64,000 bases of DNA from Alkalihalobacterium chitinilyticum (GCF_029028005.1 NZ_JAOTPO010000003.1:372001-436000), one strand, 5' to 3'. Numbered from the stretch's first letter, positions 1 to 8,538 are shown. Made by a program: numbers and translations. The notes: generated by a model from the sequence alone, not told the origin.

Positions 1-87
1 ATAGTTTGACAATTTATTTTTGTAAGCACTGTCATTTTTTATTGTGTATAATATTTGTATAACAAATTTATAAAAGAGGGGTTTAAT

Positions 88-1575
88 ATGGCGGAAAAGG
101 TTATTGTTGTTGGAGGCGGTATAGGGGGCTTAACAGCCGGTGCATTATTGGCAAATAACGGATATGAGATTACCGTACTCGAAGCTTCTAATGAATGGGG
201 AGGTTGTGCAGCTAAGTTTAACCGTAAGGAATTTCTATTTCCGGTCGGTGCAACATTAGGCATGGGGTTTGAAAAAAACGGAATTCATAAACGAGTGATG
301 GACTATTTAAATAAACCAGTTTCTTACCAACAGCTAGACCACATAATGGATGTTCATTTTGAGAGTGGTGAGAAAATCGGCGTGCTGCAAGATCGTCAAG
401 CCCACCTAGAAGCTATAAAATCACTGTTTCCTAAAAAAAGTGCAGCAATTGATACTTTCTATAATAAAATATGGATGATTTCATCAGAAGTAAAGAAACT
501 AATGAAAAATCTCCCGAGTTTACCTCCCAACACATTTAGCGAATGGGCTTTTTTGCTTCAATCGTTGTCACCATCCTCTTTAAAGTTACTACCTTTAGTG
601 AATAAAACCATTATGGATCTATTAAAGAGCTGTACTATTGATGAAAACGATTTATTTTCGCACTATATTGACGGGCAATTGATCGATAGTATGCAAACGA
701 CGAGTAAGCAATGCCAAAGTATATTAGGTGCACTAGCACTTGATATTTATCACGAAGGTGCTTTCTATGTTGACGGTGGATTATATGTCATTGCTGGACA
801 ACTAGCTCAACATATTCAGGACAAAAATGGCAGCACATTAAAAAAGAAGAAAGTTGCCCATGTTAAAAGAACAAGGAATGAATGGGTTGTCACAGACCAA
901 AAAGGTGAAGAATGGCATGGAACTCACGTCATATTTAATGTCCCTGTCCATTCATTAAAGAAAATTCTTGAACCAACACTTTTTCAACAGTTGCCTATAC
1001 GATTTAAGAAGAAAGCAGACCTCCCTACTTGGGGAGCATTTACGATGTACTTTGCATTAAAAGAAGAAGGTTATTTTGAACAGCTACCATTATTTCAACA
1101 AGTGATTTCCAGAGATAATAACTTGATTGACGGTGATCATATCTTTTTATCACTATCTAAGAAAGGTGATACTTTAAGAGCACCTGAAGGATACAGAACA
1201 TTAACAGTTTCAACCCATACTGAGACTGATAAATGGTTTCACATGGAAAATTACAAAACAAATAAGTTACAATTAGAACATAAGATAATTGAAAAAATAA
1301 AATATGCTTTTCCTACGATTGAAGACCAAATTATTTTACAGCTGTCCGGGTCTCCGAAAACATGGGAAAGGTTCACCCATCGACCAGAAGGAATGGTTGG
1401 CGGTTTTCCACAAACGACTAGGAATAGTTTATTTTATAGCTTATCACACCGATCTCCCCTGAAAAATGCTTGGATGTGTGGCGATTCCATCTTTCCAGGA
1501 GCAGGAACGATTGGTGCTTCCGTAAGCGGATACCATGTGTTTCGTTCAATCACAAATTACAAAATTCAACTATAA
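88..1575 (+). CDS. CrtI/phytoene-desaturase-like FAD-dependent oxidoreductase
   Basis: 495 aa. The N-terminal dinucleotide-binding motif GGGIGG lies at residues 9-14, followed by a beta strand ending in the acidic Glu of VLEAS and a WGGCA segment. The C-terminal FAD-contact motif GDSIFPGAGTIGA begins near residue 465. This two-ended arrangement is typical of the CrtI/CrtN and amine-oxidase-related NAD(P)/FAD flavoprotein superfamily, which desaturates or isomerises polyene or retinoid-like substrates. The substrate cannot be read from the sequence. No carotenoid synthase (CrtM/CrtB) is adjacent, so a carotenoid role is only possible. The ATG at 88 is preferred over an in-frame ATG at 55 because AGAGGGG lies just upstream of it and the flavin fold begins at once. 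It is followed 11 nt later by a small Cys-rich gene, probably in the same operon. Confidence 0.8.
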   Translation: MAEKVIVVGGGIGGLTAGALLANNGYEITVLEASNEWGGCAAKFNRKEFLFPVGATLGMGFEKNGIHKRVMDYLNKPVSYQQLDHIMDVHFESGEKIGVLQDRQAHLEAIKSLFPKKSAAIDTFYNKIWMISSEVKKLMKNLPSLPPNTFSEWAFLLQSLSPSSLKLLPLVNKTIMDLLKSCTIDENDLFSHYIDGQLIDSMQTTSKQCQSILGALALDIYHEGAFYVDGGLYVIAGQLAQHIQDKNGSTLKKKKVAHVKRTRNEWVVTDQKGEEWHGTHVIFNVPVHSLKKILEPTLFQQLPIRFKKKADLPTWGAFTMYFALKEEGYFEQLPLFQQVISRDNNLIDGDHIFLSLSKKGDTLRAPEGYRTLTVSTHTETDKWFHMENYKTNKLQLEHKIIEKIKYAFPTIEDQIILQLSGSPKTWERFTHRPEGMVGGFPQTTRNSLFYSLSHRSPLKNAWMCGDSIFPGAGTIGASVSGYHVFRSITNYKIQL

Positions 1576-1586
1576 GGGAGGTTATC

Positions 1587-1901
1587 ATGTCACTAGAAAC
1601 CGTTTGGGACCATTTCATGGAACTATTAAAGAATAATCCGGCCATTACTTCTGTGACAAAAAAGAAATTTACACATCTCCCCTTTCTTTATGTTCAAACA
1701 ACAACCAGTCATGTTGAGCTCGAAAATACATTAAAGTCAGCAGCCATGACAGTTATGAAAGGAAAACGGTTAACACTTGAAATGGCCTATGTAAGAAAAA
1801 TGGAAGATATCTATATATACAGACTCCGTTTTTTAGTTCCTAGCGAAAAAATGTTTTGTTGCGGGAATGGATGTATGGACTGTATTCGTTTTAAAACATG
1901 A
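1587..1901 (+). CDS. Small protein with C-terminal CCGNGCMDC motif
   Basis: 104 aa. It starts at ATG 1587 behind a strong AAGGGAGG Shine-Dalgarno; the longer reading frame upstream overlaps the flavoprotein and is a shadow. The body has no motif I recognise. The tail carries Cys91, Cys92, Cys96 and Cys99 in the pattern CCGNGCMDC, which resembles the Cys cluster of the oxidoreductase-like domain (CCGxGCxxC) found at the ends of some redox proteins. Its position 11 nt after the flavoprotein suggests the two act together, perhaps with this protein as a redox or metal-binding partner. That is inference; no function is assigned. Confidence 0.75.
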   Translation: MSLETVWDHFMELLKNNPAITSVTKKKFTHLPFLYVQTTTSHVELENTLKSAAMTVMKGKRLTLEMAYVRKMEDIYIYRLRFLVPSEKMFCCGNGCMDCIRFKT

Positions 1902-1962
1902 CCGTTCAATTTGAACAACACAAATATAAACTAAACTTCCAATTGGCTTTTTAGGCAAAGAG

Positions 1963-1989
1963 AAGAGGTTGACACTTAGTCAACCTCTT
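1963..1989. terminator. Bidirectional hairpin between convergent genes
   Basis: An 11-bp perfect inverted repeat (AAGAGGTTGAC / GTCAACCTCTT, loop of 5 nt) lies between the small Cys-rich gene (+) and ylbF (-). It is only 9 nt from the ylbF stop. The U-tract is weak on both strands (TTCTCTTT on the minus strand). Confidence 0.6.
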
Positions 1990-1997
1990 CGAATCCC

Positions 1998-2438
1998 TTA
2001 TTTACATCCGCAACTTCCACCAGTTCCACAACCACCGCCACATGCAATTGAGTCAAAATATGGGTTTCCTGAAGGAACTTTAATATGGGGTGAAACAGTA
2101 TTTGCAATGATACGACTGATTTCAATCAATAACTGATCAAGCTCTGTTTCTGCTTTCTTATACGCTGATATTACAGGGTGTAAATCTAATTCACGTTTTA
2201 ATTCACGGACCTTTTTAGATGTCTCATGAAAGTTAGGATGATACTTTCCAAAACGTTGGACTTCCTCATAATCTTCTTTTATTTGAACAAAACATTTAAT
2301 TAAAGTTTGTGCTTCTTTATCATGCTGTAATTTATATTTACACTCTTTAAAGTGATAAAACACTTCAGAGGATAATATGACTTGAGATAATTGGTGCGTT
2401 TCTTCTAAAATATCAAATGACGTCATCGACGATATCAT
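1998..2438 (-). CDS. ylbF: YlbF, Y-complex (RicF) regulator of RNase Y
   Basis: 146 aa. The central helical region includes QRFGKYHP and the region near GNPYFDS, and the C-terminus is Cys-rich with Cys133, 137, 143 and 145 (CGGGCGTGGSCGCK). All of this matches B. subtilis YlbF. There YlbF forms the Y-complex with YmcA and YaaT, binds Fe-S clusters, acts as a specificity factor for RNase Y, and is needed for competence, biofilm formation and sporulation. The start at 2438 is supported by AGGAGGTGG just upstream. It sits at the end of the ylb cluster as in B. subtilis, but the genes that normally follow (ylbG and beyond) are replaced here by the convergent flavoprotein pair. Confidence 0.95.
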   Translation of the reverse strand: MISSMTSFDILEETHQLSQVILSSEVFYHFKECKYKLQHDKEAQTLIKCFVQIKEDYEEVQRFGKYHPNFHETSKKVRELKRELDLHPVISAYKKAETELDQLLIEISRIIANTVSPHIKVPSGNPYFDSIACGGGCGTGGSCGCK

Positions 2439-2491
2439 TTAGCCACCTCCTGCTATGTATTATAACATGAGAGATAGATGTTAGCGAATGT

Positions 2492-3460
2492 CTAAGTTTG
2501 GACAAACTCAATAGTTGCTTGGGAAATAAATTTACAGTCTTTTTCAGCTTTTAAATCTTCCATTAATTGAAATAAAGCCTGATCCTTCTTTTTTGCTTCA
2601 ATCATAACGTCAATTCTTTCACAACTCCCATTAACCAGTTGCAGAAATTCAATTAAACGATCCTTATTAATATAATCATGATGACTTTTATCATCTGGAG
2701 AGGACTTTGGACTAGAGATGTGTATTTTAACTGGTAATGGACTGCCTTCCCATGTTTTTAAGACTCGTGGCCATAATTCACTTAAATGCAACTCACCATA
2801 ATTGACATCGTGATGATGAAGATCAAGGATAACAGGTATATCTAATTTTTCACCCAAGTATAAAGCATCTTCTAAAGTGTAAACTGTATCATCATTTTCA
2901 AGCATAATCATTTTTCCAAGTGTAGTTGGGATATTAGAGAAATTCTCAACAAACGCTTCTAACCCTTGAACCTTTCCCTCTTTTTTACCCCCAATGTGCA
3001 AAACACACCGGTGAGTCGGATCGACGTTCATCCCTTTTAATAATTTATAATGGTATAACAACGTTTGAAGTGAACGTTTTGTTATTTCTTCATCCGTACT
3101 ATTCAATACAACAAAATGATCTGGGTGGAAGTCCACTCTCATTTGATTTGATTGGACAAACTCACCAACTTCTCTAAGTCGCGGTAAGACCGCACGTTCA
3201 TATTTCCAACCTTCAGTGTATGAGTGATTAACTAATGGAACGATTCTCGAAGAGAAGCGAAAAAAAGAAATATCGTGAGCTGCATTATGTTTTAATAACC
3301 TTAAACAATTTTCGATATTATTTTGTGCAATCCGTTCTAACTTCTTTAATCCAGCTTCTTTATCTTTTATTTTAGAAAACTGCTGAGCTGTCATTGTTTG
3401 AGAAGGAGATGCATTCGTTAAAATTTCGCTCATAGCAACATATCCAAAATTGACTATCAT
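2492..3460 (-). CDS. uvsE: UV DNA damage endonuclease UvsE
   Basis: 322 aa, the normal size for the UvsE/UvdE family. These are TIM-barrel, metal-dependent endonucleases that nick DNA 5' of UV photoproducts and start an alternative excision repair. Family features visible include the N-terminal NFGYVAMSE strand, RIVPLVNHSY, FHPDHFVVLNS, LENDDTVYTLED, the metal-site segment LDLHHHDVN, and KIHISSPKS. The start was moved to ATG 3460, which has AAGGAGGTG just upstream. It lies 24 nt downstream of a small secreted-protein gene and is probably co-transcribed with it. With the photolyase at 18.9-20.3 kb, the window holds two independent UV-repair enzymes. It is not part of the ylb cluster in B. subtilis, so this is a lineage-specific insertion. 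Confidence 0.92.
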   Translation of the reverse strand: MIVNFGYVAMSEILTNASPSQTMTAQQFSKIKDKEAGLKKLERIAQNNIENCLRLLKHNAAHDISFFRFSSRIVPLVNHSYTEGWKYERAVLPRLREVGEFVQSNQMRVDFHPDHFVVLNSTDEEITKRSLQTLLYHYKLLKGMNVDPTHRCVLHIGGKKEGKVQGLEAFVENFSNIPTTLGKMIMLENDDTVYTLEDALYLGEKLDIPVILDLHHHDVNYGELHLSELWPRVLKTWEGSPLPVKIHISSPKSSPDDKSHHDYINKDRLIEFLQLVNGSCERIDVMIEAKKKDQALFQLMEDLKAEKDCKFISQATIEFVQT

Positions 3461-3484
3461 CTGCCACACCTCCTTCAACACTAG

Positions 3485-3913
3485 TTAAGGAATCTGAACA
3501 GTAAACTCCTCAGAAATCTCATATAGATCATAATTGTTTTTGACTAATTCTAGTTTGATCGTATGCTCCCCGCTTGGAAGTCCTTTAATGATGAATGCTG
3601 CTTGATAAATTGAATCTACTCTTTGTCCATCGACAAACAATTGAATATGACCTTCTCCATCTACGTGGTTTTTACCAGCCTTTTCTTTTGCAAACGTGAA
3701 CTGGTCGATAATACATTCTACATATACATCGGATCCTTTTACTTCATGATTTACAGTTAACAAGCGCTTGTCCTTACTTACGGAAACTTGAACAATTCCA
3801 TTACCGTGCATCGGAATGACTTGAACCTCTTGAAGTTCATCCGCAGTAACTTGTCCCATAGGACTAAACAAGCCAACGATAACGGAAAATAAAATAAGTA
3901 TAGATTTAAACAT
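3485..3913 (-). CDS. Secreted hypothetical protein
   Basis: 142 aa. An N-terminal hydrophobic signal segment (residues 1-20) ends around GQVTADE, so the protein is probably exported. The C-terminal half contains HVDGEGHIQLFVDGQRV, a short hydrophobic strand and GLPSGEHTIKLEL. This pattern is seen in small beta-sandwich extracytoplasmic domains that carry a GxGHxxLxxDG segment. No catalytic residues are evident. It lies 24 nt upstream of uvsE in the same direction, and a functional link is uncertain. Confidence 0.65.
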   Translation of the reverse strand: MFKSILILFSVIVGLFSPMGQVTADELQEVQVIPMHGNGIVQVSVSKDKRLLTVNHEVKGSDVYVECIIDQFTFAKEKAGKNHVDGEGHIQLFVDGQRVDSIYQAAFIIKGLPSGEHTIKLELVKNNYDLYEISEEFTVQIP

Positions 3914-3994
3914 TTAGACGAACCCCCTTTTTCAAAAATATTTTTACCAACAGAAAGTAAAAATATCCTGTAAACATGCCTATTAATAAAAAAA

Positions 3995-4059
3995 GAGCTA
4001 ACTCGGTGGAAGTGTCAGGCTCCTCATACTGAGGGGCGCAGACACTATTGAGTCAGCTC
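3995..4059 (-). terminator. Bipartite intrinsic terminator of ylbE
   Basis: On the minus strand an outer 10-bp stem (GAGCTGACTC / GAGTTAGCTC, with one G-U) encloses an inner stem (AGTGTC...GACACT plus CCCCTC/GAGG) and is followed by a run of seven T. The outer pairs are complete only in the minus-strand RNA, so the direction is clear. It contains the GTGTCAGG-type motif shared with other terminators in this window. Confidence 0.8.
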
Positions 4060-4063
4060 TCAA

Positions 4064-4330
4064 CTATTCCATTGGAGGAGGAGGTTCTTGAGTTCCTCCA
4101 AACGGGTTCATTTGTAACATTTGAATAAGCATCATTGCTAATTGTAAGTTATTTTGTATTTTCTCCATTCGCTGTGGAAATGTTCTGCCATAAAATTGAT
4201 TGACTTCGACTTGAAGTTGTTGCAATTGGTATGGGTCACGGCTTAATTTTCGATACCAATACGGATGTTGGCGAATAAACTGCTTAATCTCTGGCTGACT
4301 TCTTAATACCATATTAATATCGTTTCGCAT
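4064..4330 (-). CDS. ylbE: YlbE-like protein
   Basis: 88 aa, close to the 79 aa of B. subtilis YlbE. It shares the conserved PYWYRKLSRDPY and FYGRTFPQRME segments. The family is small, Bacillus-specific and of unknown function. It lies between ylbD and ylbF as in B. subtilis and ends in the terminator at 3995-4059. The C-terminus is Met/Gln/Pro-rich (FGGTQEPPPPME), which parallels the Gln/Pro-rich end of its neighbour YlbD. Confidence 0.88.
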   Translation of the reverse strand: MRNDINMVLRSQPEIKQFIRQHPYWYRKLSRDPYQLQQLQVEVNQFYGRTFPQRMEKIQNNLQLAMMLIQMLQMNPFGGTQEPPPPME

Positions 4331-4415
4331 TTTAGTCCCCTTTCCTTTTTAGAGAGACACAAAGTCATCCTAGGCACTGTTTAAGTGTCGAACCGATGCT
4401 AAGCATGTTGAGATA

Positions 4416-4868
4416 TTAATGTCGTCTAAAAGAAAAAGGATCGTCCTGAGGTGGTGGCTGATTGGGCTGGTTTTTCCCTTGAAAGGATTGCATTAACCCT
4501 TGAACATTTGAAATAACACTGCTTACTTGTGCCATATGATGCTGCAAGTCGTTAAAATTAATGTTCTTTAACATCCCTAAAATATTTGCAGCTGTAATTG
4601 AAGAAGAACCCTCTTCATTTTCACTTTTCTCGTTACTAGGATTTTCTTTTTCTTTCTCAGCACTCTCAGAATCGTAAGTATTCTCTTTTCCTGCTTTTCG
4701 ATACCTTTCCCAATTCGGATGATCCGCGCCAAGAAGAGTCCATTCTTCATAATATTCTTGCCATGTCTTATTTCCACTTCTCACTTCCTTAATGAGTAAC
4801 GGGTGTTCTTTTACAAAATGCTTAAACTGTTGAACAGAAGGATGTAATTTGCTTGAATCAGTAGGCAT
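4416..4868 (-). CDS. ylbD: YlbD, putative spore coat protein
   Basis: 150 aa. The N-terminal half (HPSVQQFKHFVKEHPLL, KTWQEYYEEWTLLG) matches the YlbD coat-protein family. The middle is a low-complexity Glu/Ser/Lys/Asn linker (about residues 70-95). The tail is helical and Gln-rich (NILGMLKNINFNDLQHHM, then QSFQGKNQPNQPPPQDDP). The start was moved to ATG 4868 because AAAGGAGGAAA precedes it. Family annotation is spore coat; the in vivo role is not well defined. It precedes ylbE in the same direction. Confidence 0.85.
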   Translation of the reverse strand: MPTDSSKLHPSVQQFKHFVKEHPLLIKEVRSGNKTWQEYYEEWTLLGADHPNWERYRKAGKENTYDSESAEKEKENPSNEKSENEEGSSSITAANILGMLKNINFNDLQHHMAQVSSVISNVQGLMQSFQGKNQPNQPPPQDDPFSFRRH

Positions 4869-5023
4869 GTTGTGTTTCCTCCTTTGCCTAATAATCATCT
4901 CTCTACATCATATCGTTTTGCCCAGTTTAGCGTTCGCCCATTTTTGTAACAAAGAAAAATTGCCACTATTTCATCAAATTGCTAAAATGAATGGAGGACA
5001 TTACATAGAAAGAGGAACTGATA

Positions 5024-5518
5024 ATGGAAGAAAATCAACTGCTTGCTGAAATTCAAACAATTATTGAAACTGGTTCAGAAGACGATAGGAATGTACTGAA
5101 ATCTGTAGTACAAGGGATACGTACAAAACAACGTGGAGAACATAGGACCTACCTATCCGCAATAACGCATGTAAACCATCGATTTGTAGATGATGGTACC
5201 TTTGAAGTCACGATTCCCATCCAGCCTCTAATTGAAAATCCACTTAAAATGGCGCATGGAGGAATAACTGCCACGTTACTAGATACAGCTATGGGGTCAA
5301 TGCTAAATTTAAAAGCTCCTCAAAATATAGCTTACGTAACGGCTGAGTTAAAAGTTAATTATATTCATCCTGGTCGTGGAAAACATTTACGTTGTATTGC
5401 AACTATATTACACCAAGGAAAACAGCTGAGTTTTTCTGAAGCTAAAGTTTATAATGATGATGATAAGCTAATTGCTACCGGTTCAGGAACATTTTTTGCC
5501 ATTCCTCTTTCATCATAA
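5024..5518 (+). CDS. PaaI-family hotdog-fold thioesterase
   Basis: 164 aa. The conserved core MAHGGITATLLDTAMGSMLN (near residues 81-100) contains the His-Gly-Gly and the Asp of the PaaI/YbgC hotdog thioesterase active site. It is followed by VTAELKVNYIHPG and the terminal strand KLIATGSGTFFAI. Such enzymes hydrolyse acyl-CoA thioesters, often of aromatic or medium-chain acids; the substrate is not determined. The start at ATG 5024 is preceded by AGAGGA. It is divergent from ylbD and forms a likely pair with the membrane protein 18 nt downstream. Confidence 0.85.
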   Translation: MEENQLLAEIQTIIETGSEDDRNVLKSVVQGIRTKQRGEHRTYLSAITHVNHRFVDDGTFEVTIPIQPLIENPLKMAHGGITATLLDTAMGSMLNLKAPQNIAYVTAELKVNYIHPGRGKHLRCIATILHQGKQLSFSEAKVYNDDDKLIATGSGTFFAIPLSS

Positions 5519-5536
5519 TTAGAAAGGAGGGATAGT

Positions 5537-5896
5537 TTGTTGGTTGCTGCAATAGTAATACCCATTTTGTTTATTGTTTTTTATTTTATAGTAAAAAGAA
5601 ACAATGCAGCTTACGAAAAGAAGTGGAAAGAAGTTGGTGAAATCAAGGAGCAAGTAATGATTTCTGGCAAGTTAGAAAGATACTTTGTAGAAAAAAAGAG
5701 GTTTTACCAACATCGTTACATCTGGCATATTCAGCTCTTTTTAAAAAAAGACCAAAAGATTATCAAAGTTATATTTGAAAAGCCAGCAGAAACAGACAGC
5801 GTCCCTTTAAAGTTTTTAACAAATGATCCAATTAAATGCTACGGACAGTGGGATCGTAAAACGTTTCTAGCTAACCGAGTCTTAAAAAATAATTAA
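5537..5896 (+). CDS. Small membrane-anchored hypothetical protein
   Basis: 119 aa. It starts at TTG 5537 behind AAAGGAGGGA. One N-terminal transmembrane segment (VAAIVIPILFIVFYFIV) is followed by a basic cytoplasmic region with strands such as VMISGKLERYFVEKKRFYQHRYIWHIQLFL and a C-terminal IKCYGQWDRKTFLANRVL that looks like a small OB-like or beta fold. I do not recognise the family. It follows the thioesterase gene by 18 nt and ends at a strong terminator. Confidence 0.7.
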   Translation: MLVAAIVIPILFIVFYFIVKRNNAAYEKKWKEVGEIKEQVMISGKLERYFVEKKRFYQHRYIWHIQLFLKKDQKIIKVIFEKPAETDSVPLKFLTNDPIKCYGQWDRKTFLANRVLKNN

Positions 5897-5907
5897 GCAT
5901 AAAGATA

Positions 5908-5942
5908 GAGGTGCTAGTTAAAAAACTGGCACCTCTTTTTTT
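5908..5942. terminator. Strong hairpin terminator
   Basis: A 12-bp stem (GAGGTGCTAGTT / AACTGGCACCTC, one G-T pair) with a run of seven T ends the thioesterase/membrane-protein operon. It can also serve the convergent TM2 gene, since A-residues flank the left arm. Confidence 0.85.
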
Positions 5943-6168
5943 ATTCCGTGTGACCTGCATTAATTCGTTCGGCGGTTCGATAAGCATCTACCATTCCCCA
6001 TATCCAAAGTATAGGTGTTGTAATAAACCCTATAAGAACTAACATTAATAACCCTGAAATAAAGTAAGCAATAATAAATGCAATCCCTTTTGCAATTTCA
6101 CCGTTGTAAACCTGCCCCAAACCAGCACAGAAAAAACTTAACACTGCAGCTAATCCTGGATTTTTCAT
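5941..6168 (-). CDS. TM2-domain membrane protein
   Basis: 75 aa. It begins KNPGLAAVLSFFCAGLGQVYNGE, the typical TM2 opening with G-x-G-Q-x-Y-N-G. Two hydrophobic helices (ending near residues 24 and 56) are joined by a short turn, then comes a WGMVDAYRTAERIN tail (the D-A/R-Y pattern). TM2 proteins are small inner-membrane proteins of unclear function. AAGGAGGAG lies 3 nt before ATG 6168. Confidence 0.88.
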   Translation of the reverse strand: MKNPGLAAVLSFFCAGLGQVYNGEIAKGIAFIIAYFISGLLMLVLIGFITTPILWIWGMVDAYRTAERINAGHTE

Positions 6169-6285
6169 TCACTCCTCCTTTGACGCCTTATCATTAGGAT
6201 GTTTATGAGGTGTTACTATAGTAAATGTTCCAGGCAGCTAGTTTAGAACTATATATGGCCGTTTAAATGTAAAAATTCTAAACCT

Positions 6286-7383
6286 CTAGTGGATTGCCCA
6301 AGGCGTCATAAAGTTTTGCGTGTAGTACCTTTCAAATACTCCAACACCTAAATGTGTAAACTCCTCATTCAATAAATTTACGCGATGCCCTTCACTGTTT
6401 AACCAGCCTTCAACCGCTTCAATGCTGTCCACATACTGCGCAGCTATGTTTTCTCCTGCGAAGTAGAAGGATACACCTTCCCGTTCTAATCGATCTTTTA
6501 ACTCACCGTAAGTAGGTGACGTATGGGAAAAATACTGATTTTCGTACATATCTTTACTATGTCCATAAGCCACTTTTGAAACTTCATGATCCCACTTTAA
6601 AACAGCGAGATTATGTCTAGTTCTTATTACATTGGTTATATCCAAAATTTGCAGCTCAGCTCCAGCTTCAATTTCTCTCCATTCTTCAGTTGAAAGCTCT
6701 AGTTCTTGTGGTAATTCTCCTCGATAAGTAACAGAATACGGCCGTTGCTTTAATAAAATATCACCAGATAAATACCTGACGCTTGAGAGCTTACTTGTAA
6801 ACGTATCAAAATAAAGCTGAATCCAAGTATCTTCATCAACTTGAATGAGGGGGCGACTCAGTAATTCTGCTTCAGTTAATTCGAAACGAAATGAACCAGC
6901 CCCCTTATTCAATGATACATTTTCAGAAAACGGGTGCTCAAGCGCTATTTGGTCGTAGGCTGTACCAGTTACAAAAGGTTTGGACACTTCGCCTACATCC
7001 ATAGCAAAGATAGTGACGACTTCATCCGTCTCCACACCTACTTGAAGGTAACCTTCACTGTTATCATTATAGACCCACCAATCATAACCATAAGAAGTAG
7101 CGTCTATCCGTTCTGGGCTTCCAAATTGAGTCTCGATAACGCTAGAGGATTCTCCTATTAGATCGTGTAGTCCTTCATTTAGTGATAAAGGAAAGCCTGG
7201 CTCCTCTTCTACTTCAACATCTGAAGATATTTGATCATGTCCTGTTTCTTCCCGATCTTCAATGGTTGGTGCAGGGACATTTACTTTTGCTAACATAGCT
7301 GAGAACTCATCTGGAAAATATTCAAAAAGAATGATTATAAGGACACCTAAAAAAATAAATAGGCCACACCCTAACCTTTTCAT
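6286..7383 (-). CDS. ylbC: YlbC, CAP/SCP-like extracellular protein
   Basis: 365 aa. A signal or transmembrane anchor at residues 4-23 is followed by an acidic linker (about 45-65). Next is the CAP-associated N-terminal region (about 70-225, with SSSVIETQFGSPERID-type repeats). The CAP domain (about 245-365) has TRHNLAVLKWDHEVSKVAYGHSKDM, NQYFSHTSPTYG, FAGENIA and WLNSEGHRVNLLNEEFTHLGVG. These are the conserved His/Glu cluster and signature of the CAP family. Order and architecture match B. subtilis YlbC. Function is unknown. GGGAGAGGG precedes the start. Confidence 0.9.
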   Translation of the reverse strand: MKRLGCGLFIFLGVLIIILFEYFPDEFSAMLAKVNVPAPTIEDREETGHDQISSDVEVEEEPGFPLSLNEGLHDLIGESSSVIETQFGSPERIDATSYGYDWWVYNDNSEGYLQVGVETDEVVTIFAMDVGEVSKPFVTGTAYDQIALEHPFSENVSLNKGAGSFRFELTEAELLSRPLIQVDEDTWIQLYFDTFTSKLSSVRYLSGDILLKQRPYSVTYRGELPQELELSTEEWREIEAGAELQILDITNVIRTRHNLAVLKWDHEVSKVAYGHSKDMYENQYFSHTSPTYGELKDRLEREGVSFYFAGENIAAQYVDSIEAVEGWLNSEGHRVNLLNEEFTHLGVGVFERYYTQNFMTPWAIH

Positions 7384-7550
7384 CTAACCCTCTCCCTGTT
7401 TTATTGTACATATCATTTTCTCTGTTCTATGCGATAATCCTGCTAATTTATGACTGTATGCTGGGATTTAATATATATAACGTAAAGAAGTAAATAAAAT
7501 GTTAACAAGCAAACGAGCTTTATGTCAACGAGTAGACTGTTACATTTAAA

Positions 7551-7576
7551 AAGAGCAACCCTAAAGGGTTGCTCTT
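7551..7576 (-). terminator. Terminator of ylbB
   Basis: An 11-bp perfect stem (AAGAGCAACCC / GGGTTGCTCTT, loop of 4) lies 7 nt beyond the ylbB stop and is followed by a short T-run (TTTAAATG) on the minus strand. Confidence 0.8.
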
Positions 7577-7582
7577 CCTATT

Positions 7583-8011
7583 TTAATGGTGTACTTCTGG
7601 ACTTTCAGAGATTTCACTAAGCGCAAAACTAGCTTCATCCATAGTACCTCTGTGGACTGCAATATCACCTAATGCGACAATGCCGACCAGTTTATTATTT
7701 TCTACAATTGGTAAGCGACGAATTTGTTTTTCAGCCATCATTTTTGCAGCATCATCAACTGTCATATCTGGAGTGGCTGTAATTAACTTTTCACTCATAA
7801 TTTCTGTTACTTGTGTTGAGTTAGGTCTTTTTTCAGCTACACCACGAATAACAATATCACGATCTGTAATCATACCAAGTAATTGTCCATTTTCACAAAT
7901 TGGGATTGCACCACAATCCTCTTGCTTCATTTTAACTGCCACTTCAAATACGTTGTCAACGGGAGTACAATATTCTACATCAGTTGTCATAATATCTCTT
8001 AAGTGTTCCAT
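7583..8011 (-). CDS. ylbB: YlbB, tandem CBS-domain protein
   Basis: 142 aa made almost entirely of two CBS repeats (about residues 7-62 and 70-127). They show IMTTDVEYCTP, CGAIPICENGQLLGMITDRDIVIR, IMSEKLITATPDMTVDDAAKMM and RRLPIVENNKLVGIVALGDIA. Tandem CBS pairs bind adenine nucleotides as sensors. Position in the ylb cluster matches B. subtilis YlbB. GGAGG lies upstream of ATG 8011. Confidence 0.9.
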   Translation of the reverse strand: MEHLRDIMTTDVEYCTPVDNVFEVAVKMKQEDCGAIPICENGQLLGMITDRDIVIRGVAEKRPNSTQVTEIMSEKLITATPDMTVDDAAKMMAEKQIRRLPIVENNKLVGIVALGDIAVHRGTMDEASFALSEISESPEVHH

Positions 8012-8120
8012 AAGGCAGGCCTCCTTTTCAGAATATCAAGCAATAGTTTGCCCAATAAAAAAGGAACCATACGATTTGACAATAAATCCTCTTCTTTCAT
8101 GAAATATTCAACAATATTCG

Positions 8121-8149
8121 TTGCATCTTGGTTCTTTTCATACTATGAT
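8121..8149 (+). promoter_or_regulatory. Sigma-A-type promoter of the YugN-like gene
   Basis: TTGCAT (8121-8126), a 17-nt spacer and TATGAT (8144-8149). It lies 38 nt before the start codon of the YugN-like gene. Confidence 0.6.
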
Positions 8150-8186
8150 TAGTTAAGTATAGGGTATTTGTCTAGGAGGGAAAAAA

Positions 8187-8537
8187 ATGAAATTCGAAAA
8201 CTTACAGTTTGAAGGAAAAGAAATAAAATTTTCAACTTTACAATTTGCAGCCGAATCTGTTGGATTGGTACATGCAGGCCAATGGGATTACGAGCGAGTC
8301 ACTTTCGATTACAAAATCGAAACACACGAAACAAATGTTACATATTATTTAAGAGTTCCTGCTTATGCAATTGAAGGGGATATCCCGTCTCCTGATGCAA
8401 AAGTGAAATTACTTACACCAATTCTTGGTAAACATTATTACCCACATGGTGTCGAGTACGATGAAGATTTCCCGAAAAATATTGTAGATAAATGTAATAA
8501 AAAACTACAACTTTTCAATGAAAAATTAGGAAAATAA
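8187..8537 (+). CDS. YugN-like protein
   Basis: 116 aa. It shares the conserved [53 protein letters not shown] blocks with B. subtilis YugN, whose function is unknown. It is a soluble alpha/beta protein without signal peptide. The start is well set by AGGAGGGA. It has its own promoter and shares a bidirectional terminator with the convergent lipoprotein gene. Confidence 0.88.
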   Translation: MKFENLQFEGKEIKFSTLQFAAESVGLVHAGQWDYERVTFDYKIETHETNVTYYLRVPAYAIEGDIPSPDAKVKLLTPILGKHYYPHGVEYDEDFPKNIVDKCNKKLQLFNEKLGK

Positions 8538-8538
8538 T

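Noticed and set aside
1-87. Sigma-A promoter before the first gene (TTGACA at 6-11, TATAAT at 47-52)
   Set aside because: The two boxes are 35 nt apart, too far to form one promoter; the TATAAT alone may be real but has no clear -35.
4849-5049. 66-codon open frame overlapping the starts of ylbD and the thioesterase
   Set aside because: It reads through the divergent promoter region and into the thioesterase gene in another frame; no Shine-Dalgarno.
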